Shown piece by piece: positions 1-5,786 of a stretch of DNA of 10,636 bases; position 1 is the stretch's first letter, and every line of letters begins with the position of its first letter. Source of the stretch: an uncultured Porphyromonadaceae bacterium (lineage in GTDB: Bacteria > Bacteroidota > Bacteroidia > Bacteroidales > Muribaculaceae); the NCBI GenBank assembly GCA_900550025.1, contig URQP01000090.1, forward strand, positions 1 to 10,636, given 5' to 3'. The notes under the pieces are model-generated. The model was not told where the DNA came from and made no database searches. It saw nothing but the letters and a program-made list of their open reading frames with translations. A program made the translations under genes and the position numbers.

Positions 1-555
1 TAAAAATTCAGCAAGACGCTGATGCAAATTATTTCTTGCCATAATCTTATTATGCTGCTCTCTGCAAAATTTTTCCAATTCTTCAGAATCGAACTTTTTA
101 TATTCCAACATATCACAGATTATCGAGCCATTCACATCCGCACGGTTTATTTCCGCAGAAAACACACAGACAGGATTCTCCCCATCATCAGGCACATCAT
201 AATACAATTCAATCCTTTCCCCTATCAGCAATCCCACATTAAGACGAAGTTGCCGCATATACGACATTAACTGATTTTCCTGACGTTCTTTATGCACATT
301 TAACGGACGCTTTATTTCAATAGGCAGTACCGGATTATCGTTCATTAAAAGGACAATATCCGGACGAATAGCATTACTATTACCTATCGGCAACGACCAT
401 TGGGAACGCATTGTCCCATTCGTTTTCTTCCAACCAAGATATTTAAGGCAATTTTCTATCTCCCGCTGATAGTCATCTTCTGGCGAATTTGCCTTAAAAT
501 AAGGCTGCAACGATTCTACTATTTCAGGCCAATTTTCATTCATACAAATTTTCAT
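1..555 (-). CDS. HsdR N-terminal-type PD-(D/E)XK domain protein, partial (3' end off the left edge)
   Basis: An open frame reads leftward from an ATG at 555 through base 1 without a stop, giving 185 residues. The visible part looks like the nuclease domain found at the N-terminus of type I restriction R subunits. R64-P65-D66 is followed 14 residues later by E80-I81-K82, the PD-(D/E)XK signature, and Q95-xxx-Y99 follows in the next helix, as in HsdR-type nucleases. E32 or E34 could be the helix-1 acidic residue. No helicase motif is visible, but the C-terminus is missing. A Met at 541-543 is an alternative start. The predicted promoter would start transcription near 561, leaving only about 6 nt before the first ATG, so the second is quite possible. 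Codons are AT-rich and T-ending, unlike the murF-alr and secA genes here, which is compatible with acquisition by transfer. Whether it cuts DNA, and any partner genes, cannot be seen. Confidence 0.75.
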   Translation of the reverse strand, partial: MKICMNENWPEIVESLQPYFKANSPEDDYQREIENCLKYLGWKKTNGTMRSQWSLPIGNSNAIRPDIVLLMNDNPVLPIEIKRPLNVHKERQENQLMSYMRQLRLNVGLLIGERIELYYDVPDDGENPVCVFSAEINRADVNGSIICDMLEYKKFDSEELEKFCREQHNKIMARNNLHQRLAEFL

Positions 556-567
556 ATTGGATATTTT

Positions 568-599
568 GCAAATATAGTGAAAGGCGAGAGCAGAACAAT
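568..599 (-). promoter_or_regulatory. Proximal sigma-ABfr-type promoter of the HsdR-like gene
   Basis: On the minus strand ATTG (599-596) is followed after 19 bp by TATATTTGC (576-568), matching the Bacteroidota consensus TTTG-N19-21-TAnnTTTG. Transcription would begin close to 561, just upstream of the gene. Confidence 0.6.
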
Positions 600-642
600 C
601 AAATTTATTTGAAATTGTTATGCCGAGCCGCATCCTTATTAT

Positions 643-675
643 CAAAATATAGCAAAAGGCGAGAGCAGAGACAAA
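643..675 (-). promoter_or_regulatory. Possible distal (tandem) promoter of the HsdR-like gene
   Basis: On the minus strand TTTG (675-672) is followed after 20 bp by TATATTTTG (651-643). The -7 box is one base off the TAnnTTTG pattern. It lies about 75 bp upstream of the proximal promoter and its spacer closely resembles the proximal one (GCTCTCGCCTTT shared by both), so the two look like duplicated promoter modules. Confidence 0.4.
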
Positions 676-718
676 TGAAAATACAATACAAGGAAAAGCA
701 ACCAACGGCAGACACAAG

Positions 719-770
719 GCTTTGCCCCACGAGCCATCGCACTACTGCAATAAGGCTCATGGAACAAAGC
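719..770 (-). terminator. Long G-U-compensated hairpin in the nitroreductase 3' UTR, possible terminator
   Basis: In minus-strand RNA the arm at 770-754 pairs with the arm at 735-719 over 17 continuous base pairs, including three G-U wobbles. After a 2-nt bulge, AUUGC pairs with GCGAU (5 bp, one wobble) around a 6-nt loop. On the plus strand the wobbles become A-C mismatches, so the structure favours a leftward transcript. It begins 22 nt after the nitroreductase stop codon. No uninterrupted U run follows, so it is not a textbook intrinsic terminator. It may end or stabilise the nitroreductase mRNA. Confidence 0.45.
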
Positions 771-792
771 AAACAAACACAACTCAAAAACG

Positions 793-1410
793 CTAATTCC
801 AACCGTTACGGTGTACGTTTTCAGGCTTCCATTTGTCCTTTGGCTTTGGACTCTCTGCCGGATAGCCTACCGGTATCAGGCTAAGAGGGACAACATACTC
901 CGGCAATCCAAGCACACCACGCACCACCGACACACGATGCTCCGAAGGATACACTCCTGTCCACACCGCTCCAAGCCCGAGCGAATGGGCGGCAAGCAAG
1001 AGGTTCTCCGTGGCTGCCGAAGCATCGGCAATCCAATTCTGCCGGCCTTCGCCCTCTATCGCTTTCTGCATATTGCCGCACACCACAATCGCGAGAGGAG
1101 CTTCAGCCGCCATCTTCGCGTTAGGAAGACTGTCGGCAAGTTCCTTCAATTTCGCGGAATCGTCGACAACCACGAAATCCCAAGGCTGGCTGTTGATGGC
1201 CGTAGGAGCGGCCATAGCCGCACGAAGCATCACCTCAATCTTCTTTTCCTCCACCTTCTTCGTCTCGTAAGCACGGATACTCGTCCGTGTCATTATATTA
1301 TCAATGACCGGATTGTCCGTCTTACTGCTGCTTTCAGGGGCAAACTTTGCAACGGCAAGCACAGCGACAGCCGCCGCAAGAAAAACATTCAATAGTACAG
1401 ATACTTTCAT
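793..1410 (-). CDS. Nitroreductase family protein with N-terminal membrane anchor or signal
   Basis: This 205-residue protein belongs to the FMN-dependent nitroreductase family, which reduces nitro compounds, quinones or flavins with NAD(P)H. Visible family motifs are R42-T-S-I-R46-A-Y (FMN phosphate binding near the N-terminus), APTAINSQPW at 68-77 and GLGAVWTG at 145-152. Residues 5-22 form a hydrophobic segment with no lipobox Cys, so it is a signal peptide or membrane anchor that places the domain outside the cytoplasm or at the membrane. That is unusual for an NAD(P)H enzyme but, from memory, is met in Bacteroidota. An upstream in-frame TTG at 1416 is possible, but ATG at 1410 is preferred as it leads straight into the hydrophobic segment. 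Two promoters lie upstream and a long hairpin lies downstream. It appears monocistronic. The true substrate cannot be told from sequence. Confidence 0.88.
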   Translation of the reverse strand: MKVSVLLNVFLAAAVAVLAVAKFAPESSSKTDNPVIDNIMTRTSIRAYETKKVEEKKIEVMLRAAMAAPTAINSQPWDFVVVDDSAKLKELADSLPNAKMAAEAPLAIVVCGNMQKAIEGEGRQNWIADASAATENLLLAAHSLGLGAVWTGVYPSEHRVSVVRGVLGLPEYVVPLSLIPVGYPAESPKPKDKWKPENVHRNGWN

Positions 1411-1437
1411 AGGCAAACAGCTTTAATAGATTCCGTT

Positions 1438-1469
1438 GTAAAGATAGAGAATGCCAAGGCAGAGACAAA
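1438..1469 (-). promoter_or_regulatory. Proximal promoter of the nitroreductase gene
   Basis: On the minus strand TTTG (1469-1466) is followed after 19 bp by TATCTTTAC (1446-1438), a close match to the Bacteroidota consensus. Predicted transcription start is near 1431, giving a leader of about 20 nt before ATG 1410. Confidence 0.6.
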
Positions 1470-1506
1470 TGCAAATTTGGCTATGTCGAGACGCATCCTA
1501 TCTTAT

Positions 1507-1538
1507 GCAAAGATAATGAAAATCAAACGGAAAACAAT
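1507..1538 (-). promoter_or_regulatory. Distal promoter of the nitroreductase gene
   Basis: On the minus strand ATTG (1538-1535) is followed after 19 bp by TATCTTTGC (1515-1507), a perfect -7 box. It sits 69 bp upstream of the proximal promoter, and its predicted start falls right at the GGATGCG core of the repeat (1498-1482). Confidence 0.6.
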
Positions 1539-1548
1539 CAAATCCGCC

Positions 1549-1571
1549 TAAAAAACATCAATCTGGATGTT
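1549..1571 (-). terminator. Intrinsic terminator of murF-alr
   Basis: In minus-strand RNA a 6-bp stem AACAUC/GAUGUU (1571-1566 with 1559-1554) closes a 6-nt loop. The U residues of the descending arm run on into a six-U tract at 1555-1550. It lies about 41 nt past the murF-alr stop codon. The stem is short and AT-rich, so efficiency may be modest. Confidence 0.5.
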
Positions 1572-1612
1572 AAATGCCGTCAATTACCGATAAACGGAAA
1601 AATCAGCCGCCG

Positions 1613-4084
1613 TCATTCCCTGTAATAGATGCGTTTCACGCGTTCGGACACCGAGGTCAGAACCTCGTAGGGTATTGTCCCCAATTTGCCGGCCGTTTCG
1701 CTTGCCGTTATGTGCTCGCCGAAAAGCTCCACCTTATCGCCGACCTTGCAATCCACGTCAGTAACGTCGGCCATGAACAGGTCCATGCAGATATTTCCGA
1801 CAGTAGGCACGCGGCGGCCATTGACATACACCTCACCGGCCCCATTGCCAAGACGGCGGTTGAAACCGTCGGCATAGCCCACCGGGATAGTGGCTATGCG
1901 CGACTTGCGGGAAAGCACGCCGTTGCATCCATAGCCGATTGTAGTGCCGGCTTCCCATTCGCGTATCTGTATTATCACCGAGCGCAACGACGACACCGTG
2001 CGCAAACCGTCGTCCCACCCGCCGCCGAGAGTCGGCACGCCATAAAGCCCTATTCCAAGGCGCACCATCTCGTATTGATGCTCCGGGAAACGCAATATGC
2101 CGTCGGTGTTGAGGATATGACGCATTATCGGGAAATCGAACGCTTCAAGCAAACGGTTGCAACACCTGTCGAAATATCCGAGCTGCATCTCGGCATATCC
2201 TGTATTGCCTAAATCGTCGGCCGTGGCAAGATGCGAGAACACCGAAACCGGGCGTACGGCCTTCTGCGACTTCAACAACGAAATCAATTCAGGAAGCTCT
2301 TCATAGATAAATCCGAGACGGTGCATGCCGGAATCTATTTTCAGATGCACCGGATAATTCTCCACACCGTACTTCTCGGCTGCATGTATGAACTCGCGGC
2401 AAATGCCGAAACTGAATATCTCCGGTTCAAGACGGTTGTCGAACAACGTCTTATAGTTCACCACCTTCGGATTAAGCACCATTATAGGCATCGTGATGCC
2501 GGCGTCGCGCAGTGCCACACCCTCGTCGTGAGCCGCCACAGCTATGTATGCCGCGCCCTGCGCCTGCAAGGTCTTAGCCAACTCGTATGAGCCGGCTCCA
2601 TACCCCGAAGCCTTCAGCATGCACACGATTTTCGTGTCCTGACGGAGATGTGATTTATAGTAATTGAAATTGTAGACCAAAGCGTCGAGGTTCACTTCAA
2701 GCACCGTCTCGTGCTGCCGTGCCTCAAGCATATCGTTGATTACGTCGAATCCCGCTTCAGGTATTCCTTTGATAAGAATCAGCTCATTCACAAAGTCGCA
2801 CGGCGACATTTCCTTCAGAAACTCCGCCGTACTTCCGAAAAACTCCGCATTTCCGGAGAATAAATCCTTATGCGCGGAAATATCCTTGCCTATGCCTATT
2901 ATCCGGCCAACATTCCACACCTTAAGCAGCCGAGCTATCTCCTCATACACCTCCGACACGGGCATATTTTCCGGCAACACGTCGGAAAGCACCACGGTTG
3001 CCGTCTTGTCTGCCGTCATACGCCGCATCATGAAATCGAGCGACGGGGCAAGCGAAAGATAGTCGCAGGTATATGTGTCGTAGACAAGCATGCACCTGTT
3101 CACCCCTTCCGTCACGTCGATGCGCGTGCCGACAGGCGAAAGCCGCGCGAACCTGCTGCAAATCCTGCCGTCAACCGGTATGCGCAAAGCGAGCAGCGCG
3201 GCTATGCAGGTAATGGCGTTTTCTATGTCGGAATCGGCCGTAAACGGTATGGTGACAGTTTCGGCATACATCAGGTAGGTGAAATGTATGTCGGTAGACT
3301 TTTCATGTTTTATCACCGAAGAAATGAAAAGCGGCGCATCCTGTATCGACTTCGACCAGCTCAGTTCCTGCACTCCATAGGCAAGTGCCATTATGCCGTT
3401 GCAAACCACAGGGTCGTCGGTGTTGTAGACAATGCATCCGCTACCCTTCGACAGGCGCAGCTTCTCCCCGCACTTTTCCGCCACCGATGAAAATCCGTCG
3501 TCATGCTCGCTCCCTATATTGGTGACAACCGTAACTGTCGGGTCAATCATGACGGCAAGCTGCTCCATCTCCCCTCCATGCGATATTCCTGCCTCGATTA
3601 TTGCTATATCCGTGCGGTCGTCGATGTCCCACAGAGACAACGGCACCCCTATTTGTGAATTATAGCTGCGCGGACTTCTCACTATGCGGTAATCGTCGCG
3701 GAGCAACTGGTAAAGCCACTCCTTCACCACCGTCTTGCCGCGGCTTCCGGTTATGCCGACAACCGGGATATGGAAACGGCGGCGATGGGCAGAGGCAAGT
3801 TTCTGCAAAGCTGCCGTAGTATCGTCCACGATTATGTAATTAGCATCTTTGCCCGACCCTTCTTCCGGAATATGTTCCACCACAAAATTGCGAACCCCCT
3901 TGTCATAAAGTTGCGCAAGATAGCGGTGGCCGTCGTTGCTCGGCGTATGCAAGGCGAAAAAAAGCGACCTTTCAGGATAGGTCAACGACCGCGAGTCGGT
4001 CAGCAATATGTCAACTTCCGCCTCATGCAGCCCCGACGGATCCGCATCAAGCATTCCGGCAATCTCAAAAATAGAGTATTTCAT
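1613..4084 (-). CDS. murF-alr: Bifunctional UDP-MurNAc-tripeptide:D-Ala-D-Ala ligase / alanine racemase (MurF-Alr fusion)
   Basis: This cytoplasmic enzyme of peptidoglycan precursor synthesis has 823 residues. Residues 1 to about 455 form a MurF-type Mur ligase: ATP loop G110-ITGSRGKT-118, E164-AGISHGGEM, and NIGSEHDDGF at 189-198. Residues about 460-823 form a fold-III PLP alanine racemase: PLP lysine K491 in MLKASGYGAG, K582 in HLKIDSGMHRLGF, catalytic tyrosine Y718 in GYGCNG, then IPVGYADGF. The racemase supplies D-Ala, from which Ddl makes the dipeptide that the ligase half adds to UDP-MurNAc-tripeptide. This fusion is characteristic of Bacteroidota. ATG 4084 is chosen over an in-frame GTG at 4108 because that GTG lies inside the -7 box. 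The ligase half has a divergent segment around 336-345 (YDTYTCDYLS) where MurF proteins usually carry a DSYNANP-like motif. A terminator follows the stop. Confidence 0.95.
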   Translation of the reverse strand: MKYSIFEIAGMLDADPSGLHEAEVDILLTDSRSLTYPERSLFFALHTPSNDGHRYLAQLYDKGVRNFVVEHIPEEGSGKDANYIIVDDTTAALQKLASAHRRRFHIPVVGITGSRGKTVVKEWLYQLLRDDYRIVRSPRSYNSQIGVPLSLWDIDDRTDIAIIEAGISHGGEMEQLAVMIDPTVTVVTNIGSEHDDGFSSVAEKCGEKLRLSKGSGCIVYNTDDPVVCNGIMALAYGVQELSWSKSIQDAPLFISSVIKHEKSTDIHFTYLMYAETVTIPFTADSDIENAITCIAALLALRIPVDGRICSRFARLSPVGTRIDVTEGVNRCMLVYDTYTCDYLSLAPSLDFMMRRMTADKTATVVLSDVLPENMPVSEVYEEIARLLKVWNVGRIIGIGKDISAHKDLFSGNAEFFGSTAEFLKEMSPCDFVNELILIKGIPEAGFDVINDMLEARQHETVLEVNLDALVYNFNYYKSHLRQDTKIVCMLKASGYGAGSYELAKTLQAQGAAYIAVAAHDEGVALRDAGITMPIMVLNPKVVNYKTLFDNRLEPEIFSFGICREFIHAAEKYGVENYPVHLKIDSGMHRLGFIYEELPELISLLKSQKAVRPVSVFSHLATADDLGNTGYAEMQLGYFDRCCNRLLEAFDFPIMRHILNTDGILRFPEHQYEMVRLGIGLYGVPTLGGGWDDGLRTVSSLRSVIIQIREWEAGTTIGYGCNGVLSRKSRIATIPVGYADGFNRRLGNGAGEVYVNGRRVPTVGNICMDLFMADVTDVDCKVGDKVELFGEHITASETAGKLGTIPYEVLTSVSERVKRIYYRE

Positions 4085-4107
4085 CACAATCCTATGTTTA
4101 GCGGACA

Positions 4108-4139
4108 CAAAATTAAAGAATCCCTAAAAAAACGGCAAA
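4108..4139 (-). promoter_or_regulatory. murF-alr promoter
   Basis: On the minus strand TTTG (4139-4136) is followed after 20 bp by TAATTTTG (4115-4108), a perfect match to TTTG-N19-21-TAnnTTTG. The predicted start near 4101 leaves about 17 nt before ATG 4084. It sits between the GSCFA stop codon and murF-alr, so murF-alr can be transcribed alone. Confidence 0.65.
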
Positions 4140-4158
4140 ATAAAAAAATCCCATACGG

Positions 4159-5139
4159 CTATATGCAGCTTTTCCATTCGGCCAATGCTACGGCTATCCG
4201 CGGCGCAAGGCAAGGAAATTCCGCCGACAGCTTTCCGGCATAGGCTTCCACCGCCTCGCGGAACCGTCTTACCTCAACGGCATTGTCGCTCATCGGACGG
4301 TGGTTCACCATACGGGAGAGTTTCATACACGCATCCGCTTGGCGGCGCGTCTCTTCTGTGAAATAAGCGTCTGAAAAGCGTTCCATTATGTAGTCCACAG
4401 CCATTTCCGAAGGATGCGTCATATCGGAAGCGTAGAAACGGTAGTCACGCAGCTCATCCATCATAATCTCGTATGAAGGGAAATAGCCGCATTGCCCGAA
4501 ACGCTCCACCAAGCTGTCCGTAGCGAGCAGCAGCGTGGATTTGCTCGACTGGTTGCCGTGCGCTCCGTCGGCAAGATGCCTAACAGGGCTTACCGTGAAC
4601 AGGATTCTCATTTGCGGGTTTAGCCTTCCGAGCGTCAGTATTGCCCTGTCCCATATTTCCGTGATTTCGTCAATCCCGAGCATCGTGCGGGCAAACTCGG
4701 AAGCTGGCAGCTTATGACAATTCGCCACTACCCTGCCATCCCGCGTAAACACGTATGCAGTACCGAAAGTCACGATAAGCACACTGCACCGCCTCAAAGC
4801 GGCAACCGCTTCCGCATAGCTGGAATTGATACGCGCCAACGCTTTTTCCCTGTCCGCGCTCGAAAAGCGGGAGTGATGCGCAAAGCTATGCCACCGTCCC
4901 CCATATTCGAAAAGCTCGCCGGCTGTAAACATACGGTTCTCCGCCAAGCGTTCCACGGCATCGGCTATGCTCGCCGGATTGTAAAGCGTTCCGAACGGAT
5001 TGACGCACACATCCATCAGACGGCAACTTAGCCTCGCCCCTATATTCTCCGTAAAACACGAGCCAAGCATCACAATTCCGTCACCGTAACCTATAAGCAA
5101 ACCGCTCTTCTCTATCGCAACTTTCGTCCTGAATTCCAT
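4159..5139 (-). CDS. GSCFA family protein (SGNH-hydrolase-like)
   Basis: This 326-residue protein carries the naming motif of the GSCFA family, here L-G26-S-C-F-T30, with Thr in place of the final Ala. Other conserved-looking segments are NPFGTLYNP (48-56), TFGTAYVF (124-131), NCHK (140-143), TVSPVRH (182-188) and SDMTHPS (238-244). Arranged as G-S near the N-terminus and D239-xx-H242 near the C-terminus, they resemble SGNH/GDSL hydrolases, making S27 a candidate nucleophile and D239/H242 the dyad; this mapping is inference. No signal peptide is visible, suggesting a cytoplasmic protein. The family has no established role that I know. From memory the gene often neighbours murF-alr in Bacteroidales, which would hint at a cell-wall link. 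ATG 5139 is preferred to an in-frame GTG at 5148 because family members begin with a MxFRT-like sequence. It has its own promoter upstream. Confidence 0.88.
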   Translation of the reverse strand: MEFRTKVAIEKSGLLIGYGDGIVMLGSCFTENIGARLSCRLMDVCVNPFGTLYNPASIADAVERLAENRMFTAGELFEYGGRWHSFAHHSRFSSADREKALARINSSYAEAVAALRRCSVLIVTFGTAYVFTRDGRVVANCHKLPASEFARTMLGIDEITEIWDRAILTLGRLNPQMRILFTVSPVRHLADGAHGNQSSKSTLLLATDSLVERFGQCGYFPSYEIMMDELRDYRFYASDMTHPSEMAVDYIMERFSDAYFTEETRRQADACMKLSRMVNHRPMSDNAVEVRRFREAVEAYAGKLSAEFPCLAPRIAVALAEWKSCI

Positions 5140-5167
5140 AGAAATCACAATTTACACCATTTCGCTA

Positions 5168-5199
5168 CAAATTTAAGCATCTCAGCCCAACCATCCAAT
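5168..5199 (-). promoter_or_regulatory. GSCFA gene promoter
   Basis: On the minus strand ATTG (5199-5196) is followed after 20 bp by TAAATTTG (5175-5168). The predicted start is near 5161, about 22 nt before ATG 5139. The -33 box overlaps the first copy of a 9-bp direct repeat (5196-5204 and 5213-5221). Confidence 0.55.
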
Positions 5200-5209
5200 T
5201 GCATTGCCT

Positions 5210-5632
5210 TCACAATTGCATATGCAAAATCGGATACGGCTTGCCTTCACCATCCAGCTCCGATTTGGAAACCAAACGGAATCCCATATGCTCATAAAAC
5301 CCTACTGCTTGGGGGTTTTGCTCATTGACATCAACCTTAGTCACTCCAAAGTCTCTTATGACATAGCTAATAAGTTGTTTGCCAATACCTTTTCCTCCAC
5401 AACTATCATTGACGAACAACATTTCCACATTGCCTTCAGCGATTCCTATAAAACCAACCAATATGCCATCTTGCTCAAAACCAAATAAGGCGACATAAGG
5501 GAAACAAGACGGCAAACGCTCTTTATAATAGAGGAAATCCTCTTCTTTCAAAAAATCGTGCGTATGCAACACCGCACTTTCCCAAATTTCCACCAACCGC
5601 GGGTAGTCGGCTGTTTCAATTTTTCTAATCAT
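5210..5632 (-). CDS. GNAT family N-acetyltransferase, YjaB-like
   Basis: This 140-residue single-domain GNAT protein would transfer an acetyl group from acetyl-CoA to an unknown acceptor. The acetyl-CoA pyrophosphate loop is GGKGIG at 79-84, following the strand EMLFVND. The pattern THDFL (24-28), VNEQNPQAVGFY (102-113) and KPYPIL near the C-terminus matches Escherichia coli YjaB as I remember it, so I place it in that subgroup. The frame is open up to a TTG at 5692, but that TTG is the -33 element of a good promoter whose start site would lie near 5654. ATG 5632 is therefore the start, with a leader of about 20 nt. The gene is more AT-rich than its neighbours. It is divergent from the Lnb-like gene and 70 bp ahead of GSCFA, which has its own promoter. 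Confidence 0.88.
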   Translation of the reverse strand: MIRKIETADYPRLVEIWESAVLHTHDFLKEEDFLYYKERLPSCFPYVALFGFEQDGILVGFIGIAEGNVEMLFVNDSCGGKGIGKQLISYVIRDFGVTKVDVNEQNPQAVGFYEHMGFRLVSKSELDGEGKPYPILHMQL

Positions 5633-5660
5633 AAACCTGTAATACTCTCTCGTTATGAAC

Positions 5661-5692
5661 ACAAAGATAACAATTACTGTATTCATTAGCAA
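5661..5692 (-). promoter_or_regulatory. GNAT gene promoter
   Basis: On the minus strand TTG (5692-5690) is followed after 20 bp by TATCTTTGT (5669-5661), which contains the full TAnnTTTG box. It lies inside the N-terminal extension that a longer open frame would imply, which decides for the ATG at 5632. Confidence 0.6.
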
Positions 5693-5730
5693 GGCTTAAA
5701 AGCAATAAGACAACAACACGACAGTGTTTT

Positions 5731-5761
5731 TTTGCCAGTTCAGATTTATGCTGTAATTTTG
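5731..5761 (+). promoter_or_regulatory. Promoter of the Lnb-like operon
   Basis: On the plus strand TTTG (5731-5734) is followed after 19 bp by TAATTTTG (5754-5761), a perfect consensus match. The predicted start near 5768 leaves about 19 nt before ATG 5787. It diverges from the GNAT promoter 38 bp away and is the only clear promoter seen upstream of the Lnb-like, phosphatase-like and secA genes. Confidence 0.65.
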
Positions 5762-5786
5762 GGAAATTTTTCATTGTGACCTCGAT

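Larger units (their letters stand above)
568..675 (-). repeat. Promoter-bearing dispersed repeat, copy A
   Basis: Read on the minus strand, this block holds a distal promoter, a 17-base core GGATGCGGCTCGGCATA (635-619), an AT-rich CAAAT/ATTTG inverted repeat, and the proximal promoter. The same order and core (15 of 17 identical) recur at 1438-1538 upstream of the nitroreductase. From memory, similar upstream blocks are common in Bacteroidales genomes; I could not check this. See the separate finding. Confidence 0.6.
1438..1538 (-). repeat. Promoter-bearing dispersed repeat, copy B
   Basis: This is the second copy of the tandem-promoter block, with core GGATGCGTCTCGACATA at 1498-1482. Order on the minus strand is distal promoter, core, a TTTG-rich stretch, proximal promoter, gene, exactly as in copy A at 568-675. 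Outside the core and promoter boxes the copies have diverged considerably. Confidence 0.55.

Noticed and set aside
605..802. Leftward 65-codon open frame rich in Cys and Leu across the intergenic region
   Set aside because: It spans both predicted promoters, the repeat core and the long hairpin, and has no domain-like pattern or good context. It is better explained as non-coding.
811..1395. Long rightward open frame opposite the nitroreductase
   Set aside because: Its translation is a His/Arg-rich low-complexity shadow of the well-supported minus-strand gene.
2870..3490. 206-codon rightward frame opposite murF-alr
   Set aside because: Composition and lack of any motif mark it as an antisense shadow of a conserved essential gene.
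4116..4158. T-rich stretch on the minus strand after the GSCFA stop, possible terminator
   Set aside because: There are runs of U, but the only nearby stem is four pairs (CATA/TATG). The run overlaps the murF-alr promoter spacer, which explains it better.
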